Shown here: positions 27,079 to 37,300 of the stretch, piece by piece
Layout: every line of letters starts with the position of its first letter
How positions within the stretch are numbered: the stretch's first letter is position 1
From: Dyadobacter pollutisoli
GTDB taxonomy: Bacteria > Bacteroidota > Bacteroidia > Cytophagales > Spirosomataceae
Direction: 5' to 3'
Length of the DNA stretch: 64,000 nucleotides
Assembly: GCF_026625565.1 (NCBI RefSeq)
Contig: NZ_CP112998.1
Span: 2,420,501 to 2,484,500 of the forward strand
Notes under the pieces: model-generated
Seen by the model: the letters and a program-made list of their open reading frames with translations, nothing else
Database searches by the model: none
Told to the model about the DNA's origin: nothing
Position numbers and translations under genes: made by a program

Positions 27079-29223
27079 CTATTCGTGAATGCCTTCTAAT
27101 GCAAACATAAATGCAAATTGCAGGGCGACCTCCTTCAAATATTCAAATCGCCCGGACGCGCCACCGTGGCCGGCTTCCATATTGGTTTTCAGCAACAACA
27201 CATTCTTATCGGTTTTATGCGTTCTGAGCCTTGCAACCCATTTGGCGGGCTCGAAATACTGAACCTGGCTATCGTGCAGCCCGGTGGTAACCAACATGTT
27301 CGGATAATCTTTCTTCTCCACATTGTCATAGGGCGAATAAGACTTCATATACACGTATGATTCTTTGTTCTTAGGATTACCCCATTCGTCAAACTCATTG
27401 GTTGTCAACGGAATACTTTCGTCGAGCATCGTGGTTACCACGTCTACAAACGGCACATCCGCGATAATTCCTCTCCATAACTCAGGGCGAAGGTTCGAAA
27501 TCGCGCCCATTAATAATCCACCTGCGCTGCCCCCCTCGGCAAACAAATGCGCCGGAGAAGTGTATTTTTCCTTCACCAGATATTCAGCGCAGTCGATGAA
27601 GTCGAAGAACGTATTTTTCTTTTTGAACAACTTACCGTCCTCGTACCATTGCCTGCCCATTTCCTGTCCGCCACGCACGTGCGCAATCGCGTATATGAAG
27701 CCACGGTTCAACAAACTCAGCCTGGTACTGCTGAATCCTGCGTCCATACTGTTGCCGTAAGATCCGTATGCATAAAGCAGCAAAGGTGTCTCTGCAGATT
27801 TCGCGGTACCTTTTTTATACACCAATGAAATAGGCACTTTAATGCTATCACGCGAAATCGCATACAGGCGTTCGGTAACATATTCTTCCGGATCGTACCC
27901 TCCTATCACCTCCTGGCGCTTTTTGAGCTCCTTCGCCTTCGAGTCCATGTTATAGTCGTAGACCGAGTTTGGCGTGGTCAATGAGGTGTACACATACCGC
28001 AATGTCTTCGTGTCATACTCGGGATTGGAACCAGTGTAGGCCGTGTAGGCAGGTTCGCCAAAGTCTACATAATGCTCTGCTTTTGATTTAAGGTCCCTGA
28101 TACGGAGTTGAAGCAAGCCATTTTTACGTTCTGTAATGACCAGAAAATCTTTAAAAACATCGATTCCTTCGAGTAGAACATCATTTCGGTTAGGAATAAT
28201 CTCTTTCCAGTTTTCAACGCCCGTTTTTGTCAACGGCGTTTCCATCAGTCTGAAATTGAGCGCGTCTTTGTTGGTAACGATCAAAAACTTGTCATCCTGG
28301 TGATCAATGTCGTACAATACGTCCTTGATCCTTGGTTGGAAAATCTCAAAATTACCCTCCGGTTTGTCAGCATCCAGAATGCGGTACTCCGACGACATCG
28401 TAGCTGAGGAAGCAATGATGATGTACTTTTCAGATTTGGTCTTGCCTACACCAATATAATTGCTCTTGTCCTTTTCGGTATAAACGACCACGTCTTTCTT
28501 CGCATCCGAGCCAAGGGTGTGGCGCTTGATTTTTTCACTCAGCAATGTTTTAGGGTTCGTAGCCGTGTAAAACAATGTCTTGTTATCATTCCCCCATTCC
28601 GAGCCGCCACTCGCTGGATAAATCACATCCCTGAAGTTCTCCCCTGTTTCCAGGTTCTTGATGTAAATCGTATACTGTCGGCGCGAAACCGTATCCACAC
28701 CGTAAGCCAGCAATTTATTATCAGGGCTGATGTTGAAGCCCACCGCCGAGTAGTATGGATGTCCTTCCGCCATTTTATCGACGTCCAAAAGAATCTCTTC
28801 CTCAGCTTCCAATGTTCCCTTTTTCCGGCAATATTTAAAGTACTGCTGTCCCGCCTCGCTTCTGGTATAGTACCAATATCCATTGCTGAAAACAGGTACC
28901 GACTCATCTTTCTCTTTAATGCGTCCTTTCATTTCGGAAAAAAGGTCCTCCTGAAACTTTTTGGTGCCGGCCATCATCGTGTCCGTGTAGGTATTTTCCG
29001 CTTTCAAATAATCCACAACTTTGGTACTATCCGGGCCTTCCTTGAAAAAATCAGCCATCCAGTAATACTCGTCATTACGCTTGTCGCCGTGCATTCCGGT
29101 CTCGTAATCCTTCATTTCTGCTACGGGAGGCGTTGCTCCCGGCCATTGATATGCTTCTTTCACTTCTTTATTTTGGTTACAGGAAAAAATGATAACAGCT
29201 AAAAACATTAAAATAATTCGCAT
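27079..29223 (-). CDS. S9A prolyl oligopeptidase family (oligopeptidase B-like), lipoprotein
   Basis: The 714-residue protein has a lipobox at its start (AVIIFSC, Cys15), so it is probably a membrane-anchored lipoprotein. A seven-bladed propeller region (about 70-430) is followed by the alpha/beta-hydrolase domain: LLLYAYGSYGNSMDAGF, RGFIYAIAHVRGGQEMGRQWYEDGK, nucleophile GGSAGG, acid in TGLHDSQVQYFEP and His in GHGGASGRFE. The HVRGGQEMGRQWYEDGK segment is typical of oligopeptidase B, which cuts after basic residues in short peptides. It is convergent with metY and divergent from polA. Confidence 0.9.
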   Translation of the reverse strand: MRIILMFLAVIIFSCNQNKEVKEAYQWPGATPPVAEMKDYETGMHGDKRNDEYYWMADFFKEGPDSTKVVDYLKAENTYTDTMMAGTKKFQEDLFSEMKGRIKEKDESVPVFSNGYWYYTRSEAGQQYFKYCRKKGTLEAEEEILLDVDKMAEGHPYYSAVGFNISPDNKLLAYGVDTVSRRQYTIYIKNLETGENFRDVIYPASGGSEWGNDNKTLFYTATNPKTLLSEKIKRHTLGSDAKKDVVVYTEKDKSNYIGVGKTKSEKYIIIASSATMSSEYRILDADKPEGNFEIFQPRIKDVLYDIDHQDDKFLIVTNKDALNFRLMETPLTKTGVENWKEIIPNRNDVLLEGIDVFKDFLVITERKNGLLQLRIRDLKSKAEHYVDFGEPAYTAYTGSNPEYDTKTLRYVYTSLTTPNSVYDYNMDSKAKELKKRQEVIGGYDPEEYVTERLYAISRDSIKVPISLVYKKGTAKSAETPLLLYAYGSYGNSMDAGFSSTRLSLLNRGFIYAIAHVRGGQEMGRQWYEDGKLFKKKNTFFDFIDCAEYLVKEKYTSPAHLFAEGGSAGGLLMGAISNLRPELWRGIIADVPFVDVVTTMLDESIPLTTNEFDEWGNPKNKESYVYMKSYSPYDNVEKKDYPNMLVTTGLHDSQVQYFEPAKWVARLRTHKTDKNVLLLKTNMEAGHGGASGRFEYLKEVALQFAFMFALEGIHE

Positions 29224-29420
29224 AAGTCGGGGGTTAATTGAATGTATAATAAGAGTGATACTTATTCATTTATTAAAAAATATAATAAGTTCTAAATGTT
29301 ACAAATGATTTAAAAGTATATACCTTTTTACCCGAATAAAATGTAAAAAACAATTGGTGTTTTCTTCCCGACAATCTACAAAAATCCGTCAGCAATCCAT
29401 TTCAGTCCCTGCACATACAT

Positions 29421-29428
29421 TATATTTG
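29421..29428 (+). promoter_or_regulatory. Putative -7 box for polA
   Basis: TATATTTG matches TAnnTTTG, 23 bp before ATG 29452. The -33 region shows only TTTC. Confidence 0.45.
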
Positions 29429-29451
29429 AGTTTCGTTAATAAACTTACCTC

Positions 29452-32331
29452 ATGGATAAACCCGTTCACAAGCTTTTCCTTCTTGACGCCATGGCGTTGA
29501 TATACCGCGCACATTTCGCATTTATCAAAGCCCCGCGCATTACTTCCAAAGGATTGAATACCAGTGCGGTTTTCGGATTTACAAACACACTTCTCGAAGT
29601 TTTACAGAAAGAGAAACCAACACATTTAGGTGTCGCTTTCGATACCGCTGCGCCCACTTTCAGGCACATTCAGTTTGAAGCCTATAAAGCCCAGCGCCAG
29701 GAACAGCCCGAGGATATCTCCATCGCGATCCCGCTGGTGAAGCGTTTGCTGAAAGCCATGTGTATTCCGGTTCTCGAACTGGATGGCTACGAAGCGGATG
29801 ATATCATTGGAACAATTGCCAAAGAAGCTTCGCGGGAAGGGTTTGAGGTATTCATGATGACCCCGGATAAAGACTACGGCCAGCTCGTAGAGCAGCATGT
29901 ATATATGTACAAACCTGCATTTCTTGGAAAGGGAGCGGAAACACTTGGCGTTAATGAAATACTGGAACGCTGGCAGATCAAGCGGATCGATCAGGTGATT
30001 GACATGCTTGGGTTAATGGGCGACGCCGTCGATAACATTCCCGGCATCCCAGGCGTAGGTGAAAAAACCGCCCAAAAACTGATCGAAGAATACGATACGA
30101 TCGAAAACCTGATTACACACGCCGGTGAAATCAAAGGAAAACTGGGCGAAAAGATCCGTGAGAACTTTGATAAAGCGATACTGAGCAAGCAACTCGCGAC
30201 CATCGATTGCAAAGTACCCGTTCCTTTCGACGCCCAGGATCTTACCATGTGCGCACCCAATGCGGACCAGATCGTTGAGCTTTTTGATGAATTGGAGTTC
30301 AAAACCTTAAAACAGCGGGTACTGGGTATCAGTCAGACAGGCCAGCTTGCTCCTACTGCAAGAACAGCGCCAGCTGCCAAAGAAAAAAAGGGCCAGCTGG
30401 ACCTTTTTGGGAATCCTACCGAAGAACTGGGTAAGCAGCCGGCGATCATCAGCGAAGGCATCGCAGACGATGATGCCCCTGACCAGGCCTATGAAGACCT
30501 CCGGATACCCACGACCAAGCGCACGATTGACAATACATTCCACCGCTACCATACTGTGGACACGCCCGAGCTGATGAAAAGCCTGGCTTACTACCTGGGC
30601 TTGCAGGATGCGTTTTGTTTTGATACGGAAACGACTTCACTCGACACCATTGATGCTGAGCTGGTAGGCCTCTCGTTTTCTTATCTTGCCGGAGAAGCAT
30701 TTTACATTCCCGTGCCCGCCGACCGTGAGAAAGCATTGGAAATACTGGAAAATTTCAGGCCGGTTTTCGAGAACGAGAACATTGAAAAGATAGGCCAGAA
30801 CATTAAGTATGATTTGTTGGTCCTCAAAACGTATGGCATTGAAGTTCACGGAAAGCTAAGCGACACCATGCTCGCCCACTACCTGCTCGAACCCGATAAA
30901 CGTCATGGAATGGACATTCTTGCAGCGTCCTATCTCAATTACGAACCTGTGTCGATCACTTCGCTGATTGGCAAAAAAGGCGTAAAACAAGGTACAATGC
31001 GTGACGTTGCGATACCTGAGATCACCCAGTATGCCGGCGAGGATGCGGACATTACCTTGCAGCTGAATACTATATTTTCAAAGGAACTTCCGAAGGTTAA
31101 TGCATCAAAACTCTTTCACAGCGTTGAAATGCCGCTCTTGAAAGTACTGGCCGCTATGGAAAGCAAAGGTGTGCGGCTCGATAGTAATGCATTGAAAGAA
31201 ATGTCCAATGTGCTCGAACTGGATCTGCGTCAAACGGAATCTGAAATTTACGAGATCGCGGGCCAGTCATTCAATATCAGTTCGCCAAAACAGCTCGGCG
31301 AAGTGCTCTTCGAAAAAATGAAGTTGATCGAGAAACCTAAAAAGACCAAAACCGGCCAGTATGCCACGGGTGAGGACATTCTTTCGGAACTGGAAAACAA
31401 CCATGCAATCGCAAGGAAAATATTGGATTACCGGGAGCTGCAAAAATTAAAATCCACCTATGTGGATGCATTGCCTTTGTTGGTAAGTTCCAAAACGGGC
31501 CGCATTCACACGTCTTATAACCAGGCGGTGGCAGCGACCGGCCGGCTTAGCTCTACCAATCCCAACTTACAGAACATTCCAATCCGTACACCACGCGGCC
31601 GCGAGATCCGCAAGGCATTTGTACCGGATAACGATGATTTCCAGATACTTTCTGCGGATTATTCGCAGATTGAATTACGCATTATGGCAGCATTCAGTGG
31701 TGATGCGAGTATGATCGAGGCATTTAACCAGGGACGCGACATTCACGCTACTACTGCCAGCAAGGTATTTAAGGTACCCCTGGAAGAAGTAACCTCGGAC
31801 ATGCGGCGGAAGTCTAAAATGGTCAATTTTGGTATTATTTACGGGATTTCTGCATTCGGTTTGGCGCAACGCCTGGCGATACCCCGCGGTGAAGCCAGCG
31901 AGATCATCAGGGCGTATTTTGAAGAATTCCCGGCTGTAAAAGGCTATATGGACCGGATCGTAAATGATGCGAGGGAGAAGGAATTCGTAGAAACGATCCT
32001 GGGACGCCGCAGATATGTACCGGATATCAATTCACGAAACCAGACCAATCGTGGTTATGCGGAGCGAAATGCCATCAATGCGCCGATCCAGGGCTCTGCA
32101 GCGGATATGATTAAAGTGGCCATGATCAACATTCATGATTTTATCGCCAATGAGAAGCTTAAATCCCGCATGATCCTGCAAGTACATGATGAATTGGTTT
32201 TCGACGCACACCGCGACGAAGTGCCGTTGCTGAAAGAAAAAGTGGATGAACTGATGCGGAATGCCATTCCAATGGCGGTGAGGATGGAAACGGGGATAGG
32301 GGTTGGCGCGAATTGGTTGGAAGCGCATTGA
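29452..32331 (+). CDS. polA: DNA polymerase I
   Basis: The 959-residue protein has all three domains. The 5'-3' exonuclease (1-300) shows FDTAAPTFRH, EADDIIGT, GLMGDAVDNIPGIPGVGEKTA. The 3'-5' exonuclease (about 370-560) keeps acidic residues in CFDTETTSLD and YAGEDADITLQL, so proofreading should be active. The polymerase domain has LSADYSQIELR, KMVNFGIIYGIS and LQVHDELVFDA. It fills gaps and removes RNA primers. An extra Ala/Lys-rich linker (about 290-360) separates the exonuclease domains. It is followed by repeat array C. Confidence 0.97.
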   Translation: MDKPVHKLFLLDAMALIYRAHFAFIKAPRITSKGLNTSAVFGFTNTLLEVLQKEKPTHLGVAFDTAAPTFRHIQFEAYKAQRQEQPEDISIAIPLVKRLLKAMCIPVLELDGYEADDIIGTIAKEASREGFEVFMMTPDKDYGQLVEQHVYMYKPAFLGKGAETLGVNEILERWQIKRIDQVIDMLGLMGDAVDNIPGIPGVGEKTAQKLIEEYDTIENLITHAGEIKGKLGEKIRENFDKAILSKQLATIDCKVPVPFDAQDLTMCAPNADQIVELFDELEFKTLKQRVLGISQTGQLAPTARTAPAAKEKKGQLDLFGNPTEELGKQPAIISEGIADDDAPDQAYEDLRIPTTKRTIDNTFHRYHTVDTPELMKSLAYYLGLQDAFCFDTETTSLDTIDAELVGLSFSYLAGEAFYIPVPADREKALEILENFRPVFENENIEKIGQNIKYDLLVLKTYGIEVHGKLSDTMLAHYLLEPDKRHGMDILAASYLNYEPVSITSLIGKKGVKQGTMRDVAIPEITQYAGEDADITLQLNTIFSKELPKVNASKLFHSVEMPLLKVLAAMESKGVRLDSNALKEMSNVLELDLRQTESEIYEIAGQSFNISSPKQLGEVLFEKMKLIEKPKKTKTGQYATGEDILSELENNHAIARKILDYRELQKLKSTYVDALPLLVSSKTGRIHTSYNQAVAATGRLSSTNPNLQNIPIRTPRGREIRKAFVPDNDDFQILSADYSQIELRIMAAFSGDASMIEAFNQGRDIHATTASKVFKVPLEEVTSDMRRKSKMVNFGIIYGISAFGLAQRLAIPRGEASEIIRAYFEEFPAVKGYMDRIVNDAREKEFVETILGRRRYVPDINSRNQTNRGYAERNAINAPIQGSAADMIKVAMINIHDFIANEKLKSRMILQVHDELVFDAHRDEVPLLKEKVDELMRNAIPMAVRMETGIGVGANWLEAH

Positions 32332-32339
32332 CGGGAATG

Positions 32340-32668
32340 GTCAAGAGTGGTCAGGGATGGTCAATTGTAGTCAAGAATCGTCATTTTTTGTCAGGTATGG
32401 TCATTCGTAGTCAAGAATCGTCACTTGTTGTCAGGTATGGTCATTCGTAGTCAAGAATCGTCACTTGTTGTCATGTATCGTCATTCGTAGTCAAGAATCG
32501 TCACTTGTTGTCAGGTATGGTCATTCGTAGTCAAGAATCGTCACTTGTTGTCAAGAATTGTAAATGACAATCAATGACAATCAATGACAACAAGTGACGA
32601 TACATGACAACAAGTGACGATAAATGACAACAAGTGACGATACATGACAACAAGTGACGATAAATGAC
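32340..32668. repeat. Array C: 10-bp-phased GTCA/TGAC palindromic array
   Basis: GTCA cores start at 32340, 9 bp after the polA stop, and recur every 10 bp to 32550 (22 cores, no slip). After the same GTAA turn (32560) as in array B, TGAC cores run from 32565 to 32665 every 10 bp (11 cores). The segment 32480-32576 appears identical to 26866-26962 of array B. Left-arm and right-arm units such as GTCActtgttGTCAtgtatc and its exact inverse are both present, so a long stem can form. It lies between convergent polA and susD. Confidence 0.9.
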
Positions 32669-32670
32669 AC

Positions 32671-32718
32671 CAAAACAAAAAGGTCCGCAAAAATCGATTT
32701 GCGGACCTTTTTGTTTTG
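32671..32718. terminator. Bidirectional terminator polA / susD
   Basis: A perfect 21-bp stem: CAAAACAAAAAGGTCCGCAA... against the mirrored TTGCGGACCTTTTTGTTTTG around a 6-nt loop AATCGA. T-runs on both strands. Confidence 0.92.
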
Positions 32719-32733
32719 TTAAATACTAAACTC

Positions 32734-34329
32734 CTATTTCGACAACCAGATCAGATCATTAATATCATCTTTTCCCGAAAATTGCCTGTCGATAGCGGCT
32801 TTGTAGTTCGCTGGATTTGTAGTCCGTTCAGAAGACGGATATTGCCAGCGCAAAGCAATGCGGCCAGAATTCCCTGTTCCCACTCCTGTCATGAATTTAG
32901 GGAACCCTGTGCGGCGAAAGTCAAAATAGGCCTCCATACCAGAGTTCATGAAGAACGCGAGGTATTTCTGCGTGATGATCTGCTCCAAACCGGCTGCATT
33001 GTTTCCGCTGTATTTTACTAATGGCTGGGCGTAATAAGTATCAAAACTGAAATTGATATTGTAGCTCACAAAATCGCTTGCATCGCGACCGCCTGATTTA
33101 GAGTACAACATAGATAGGGTCCCATCCTTCACGCCATAGAACTCCTGTGACGCTTTGATCCCCTTTTGATACCATACTTCGGCATTTCCAGCTGCCCAGC
33201 CTCTGTTTATCCCTTCTGCAATGTTGAAACACATTTCAGGGTAGCCCACTATGAAAATGTTCTCACCTGTGTATGTCGAATAGTAGCGTGAGCGACTCTG
33301 GAAAGAATATGCTCCGGGTGCAAATCCAGCACCATTGTCAATACCAGCTTTTGCAGACATGTCAGCTAAATCTTCCCCCGAGCTTGCGCCTACGAAAGCC
33401 GAAAAGTCTGATGGCAATTTTCCAGCTTTAAGCTGAGCGCCAGCTGGTTCCGTTGTAACCATTACGCGTGGATCCTTACGAGCGGTAAGTAGCCCCACGT
33501 AAGTTGCGGCCATGTTCTGGCGAGTAGCGTCAAAACCAAAGTTGTCGGGATTCGAAGGATATTTGTTAAAATTATTAGAAACAAATTCCAGATTATCTAC
33601 CATTCCTTCTGGCAATGGGTACTTTGTAGGGTTTGCCAACATTGCAGCAAACTGGCTTTTGATATTAAGATCTGCATCAGCCTCCTTTTTGCTCAAACGA
33701 ATCAACATACGCAACCTGAAAGCGTTGACCACTTTCTGCCATTTCGATAGTTTTCCGGCAAAATAGAAATCACCACCAACAGTCGTTTCTCCTTTCGCGA
33801 TCAGCGCAGTCATATCCGAGTTTGACTCGTCAAGCCATTTGAGGATCTGAATATAGATATCCTTCTGTGAATCATAAACCGGAGTAAGGTTTTCCCGGCC
33901 CAGCACAGCCTCTTTCATTGGAAGGTCTCCCGCCCGCACGCTCATCTGGTCCAAAAAGAAAGCACGGAAAAACTTACCAAGTGCGCTATAGCCATTGACA
34001 TCGGCAGCGCCTGTCTTCTTATGCTCCAATTCCATTTGAACGACATTCTTCAATGTAGTGTAATGGTTGGTAAAAGCGGACCATTGATACTCGTTATTTC
34101 CGTAATAATTGTAATTAATAGCGTAAAACTGGTTCCAGCGCATCTCTGAGCTGAATGGCTTACCTGTATTATTGAACATGTCCCATTCCACCCCCTGCAA
34201 AATCAATGAGGCTGGTGCCGTAGTCGCGCGGTTTGGATCTTTTTCAAGTTCTTCAAAGCTCTTTTCACATCCTGTAAGTAACAGGGCTAAAAAAGTGAAT
34301 GTTCCGAGTAATATTTTGTGATGACGCAT
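32734..34329 (-). CDS. SusD/RagB-like nutrient-binding lipoprotein
   Basis: The 531-residue protein has a lipoprotein signal (LALLLTGCEKS, Cys21) and the SusD-like_2 type pattern: FEELEKDPNRATTAPASLILQGVEWDMF and later FFMNSGMEAYFDFRRTGFP, the typical near-end motif. SusD proteins sit on the outer membrane as a lid over SusC and bind glycans or peptides. It lies 45 bp after its SusC partner in the same operon. The substrate cannot be inferred: no enzyme genes are in this operon within the window. Confidence 0.92.
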   Translation of the reverse strand: MRHHKILLGTFTFLALLLTGCEKSFEELEKDPNRATTAPASLILQGVEWDMFNNTGKPFSSEMRWNQFYAINYNYYGNNEYQWSAFTNHYTTLKNVVQMELEHKKTGAADVNGYSALGKFFRAFFLDQMSVRAGDLPMKEAVLGRENLTPVYDSQKDIYIQILKWLDESNSDMTALIAKGETTVGGDFYFAGKLSKWQKVVNAFRLRMLIRLSKKEADADLNIKSQFAAMLANPTKYPLPEGMVDNLEFVSNNFNKYPSNPDNFGFDATRQNMAATYVGLLTARKDPRVMVTTEPAGAQLKAGKLPSDFSAFVGASSGEDLADMSAKAGIDNGAGFAPGAYSFQSRSRYYSTYTGENIFIVGYPEMCFNIAEGINRGWAAGNAEVWYQKGIKASQEFYGVKDGTLSMLYSKSGGRDASDFVSYNINFSFDTYYAQPLVKYSGNNAAGLEQIITQKYLAFFMNSGMEAYFDFRRTGFPKFMTGVGTGNSGRIALRWQYPSSERTTNPANYKAAIDRQFSGKDDINDLIWLSK

Positions 34330-34374
34330 TATCTTCTAATTTAATTTTAGAGAAATTTATTATTTCAGGTTTCG

Positions 34375-37300
34375 TTAAAAGGTCAGATTAACATTTACCC
34401 CATAACGACGCATAGAAGGTGTTTGCGGGCTTGACTCTCCGCCAGATATGTACTGATTAAGATCGATATCCTTCTTCTCTGCGAAATACAGCAGATTCCT
34501 TCCCACCAAAGAAATAGATGCTGCACGGAACACTTTAGACTTCACAAGCCAGTTACTTGGGAGCGAATACCCAATAACAACTTCTCTCAGCATCGCAAAA
34601 GAGCGGCTCATCAGGTTGCCTTCCTCTGTGTTATAATAGCGGCTTACCCAATCCTGCACATACTGTTTTGTTGTATTAGGAGCGAACTGCAGTTCAGCAA
34701 GATTTGTGATGTTACCATCTACGTCAAAATTAAGTGCCTTTCCATTGGTTACCTGAACACCTTCTCCTGTGTAATTCTTGCTGTCGGAAACACCGGCCTT
34801 GAAACCCTGCCAATCCAGTTCTCTTGCCGCGCCAAGCGCTCCTTCTCCTAGCAACGCATTGCGTCCGCCACGGAATGTTTGCTTCTGTACATAGTTTGAA
34901 ATCACGCCACCGATCCGGCCATCAAACTGGAAGCTCATGCTCACATTCTTGTACGCGAATTTGTTATTCACACCAAACACAAACTTAGGATTCATGTAGC
35001 CCAGGAATTGGCTTACAGGTGCATATATAGGCCTGCCGGAGTTGTCATTGATGATCTGCCCATCAGCTGTTTTTGCAAAAGCGCGACCATAAAACTTGTC
35101 CATTCTGTCGCCTACTTTCAAAAACGTGTTTAATGCATTCACACCTGGATAAATCTCTTTCAGCACCTCTTTATACGTTGAGTAGTTAGCAACGATATCC
35201 CAGTTAAGACCATTAGGATTTTTGATAGGCGAACCTGTAAGAGATAGCTCCCATCCTGTTTTTTGGGTATTGATACCATTTACCAGATAAGAACTATAAC
35301 CCGTGGTAGTAGAAACAGGCAAAGCATAAATTCTTGGACCTTCATCGGAGATAAAATAGGTCGCATCCAATCCAATTCTGTTTTGCAAGATCCTGATGTC
35401 CAACCCAACCTCTGTTTGCGATGTTGTACTTGGTACAATTTTCGGGTTGTTCAACGTATTGGTGAAATATGCAGCTGGGGTATTATTGTACGAGAACGGA
35501 GTCGAGTATACAGCAGCATTCTGGTATGTAGGTCCGCCGTATGGAGAGAAATACTGATCCCCGTAACCAAGCGGATTGGCATCACCTAGTGCAGGCGTAG
35601 TTCCGATAGTCGCGCTTGTCAACCCGTCTTTCACATTCGCATAAGAACCTCTCAATTTAAGAAAAGAGATTACCTCTGGTATTGGCAAATAATCAGATAA
35701 GACTGTCGAAGCCGCCACAGATGGATAGAAGAAAGTGTTGCTACCTGATGGAAGCGTAGAAAGCTTGTCTACACGACCTGTTGTGGAAACTGTGAAAAAA
35801 TCCCTGAAAGAAAAGTCAGCAGAGTAGTATGCAGAATTTACACGCATGTTCGATGCGAAATTTGAAGTACGAACAGGTCTGTATGAATTATTGAAATTAT
35901 ACAACCCTGGAACGTTCAGATAGTCCGTAGAACCAAACTGGGAGTTGTAAGCAAAATTACGCAAGTTACCACCCGCCCAGATTTTAGCATTAAAGCCCTC
36001 AAAGAGGTCTTTGTCGAACTTCACCAAGATGTCCGTATTGTTTTCGAACAAATTGCGACGATCCTCACGATAGTCACCTTTTGCCTCTTCACGGCCATAA
36101 GAAGTAGCTGAGTAAGGCATTTTCTCGTTCCTGAAGAGATTCCAGGTTGTGATTTGCGTCCTCATGGTTGCCTCTAAAAAATCATTGAACTTGTAAGTCA
36201 TGGCAGCCTGGCCAATAATATCCGTTTTCTGATGTCCGCGAAGCCACTCATAGCTCATGAAATATGGGTTATTGTAACGCTGATACTCCGCGTATATCTG
36301 CTGAATACCTTCTTTTCCTGGCTGCCAGTAGTTACGCATATCATCCACATTCCAGTCAGCCCCAGCCCAAAAGATCATGTTATAAATGATAGAGTTTGGT
36401 CCGTAGTTAACGTCAGGAATGTTTGGTGAAAATTGGCGGTTGTATTGAAGGTTGGATTCAAACTTCCATTTTTCGGAGAATTTATAATCCGCTGTAATGT
36501 TGAAGTTTGTAATATTCAGCTTAGTATTTGGTACAATACCTTTCTGATAAATATTTGAAACCGAAAACCTGATGTTGTGCTTTTCTCCGGATGCTGAAAC
36601 CGCAATGTTGTTTGTTGACAAAATACCGGTTTCAAGAAAACGTTTAAGGTTATCTTTTCCTCTGTTCACCCAAGGTGTTGCCGATCTCACTTTGGAAACC
36701 GGATCAACTGGGCTGTCATATTGCGGAATCAACTGTCCTTCAAATTTTGGTCCCCATCCTCCATCGTAATCACCATCATTCAAGCCACCTCCTTTACCGT
36801 CCACAAATGCATAACGGCCATGGTCACCAGGACCATACTCATCCTGTACTTTTGGGATCGAGTAAAAGCCCTTATCCATCATCGTCGACGAGTTAAAGTC
36901 AACTGAAAACCCTCTTTTGTCTTTCGTTCCTCTTTTGGTAGTAATCAAAATAGCACCATTCTTTCCGCGGAAACCGTAAAGTGCCGAAGCAGAAGCACCT
37001 TTCAATACCGAATAAGTATCAATATCATCAGGGCTCACGTTCCAGGTATCCGAGTTCACCGGTACACCATCCACCACAAAAAGTACGTCAGTGTTACCCC
37101 TAAGGTTGATGTTTGGACGTCTTAAAAGTTCAGGTTGCGCACCGATAGTTAATCCGGCAACTTTACCAGCCAGTGCATTAATTGCATTAGGTTCGCGCGC
37201 TTTAACCGTCGAAGCACCGTCCACCGTTTGAATGGCCACCCCAATTCTGCGAATGTCCTTTTTGATACCTAATGCAGTCACTACCACTTCATTAAGCTGA

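Noticed and set aside
28519..29202. 227-residue plus-strand ORF
   Set aside because: Shadow of the S9 peptidase; no recognisable domain.
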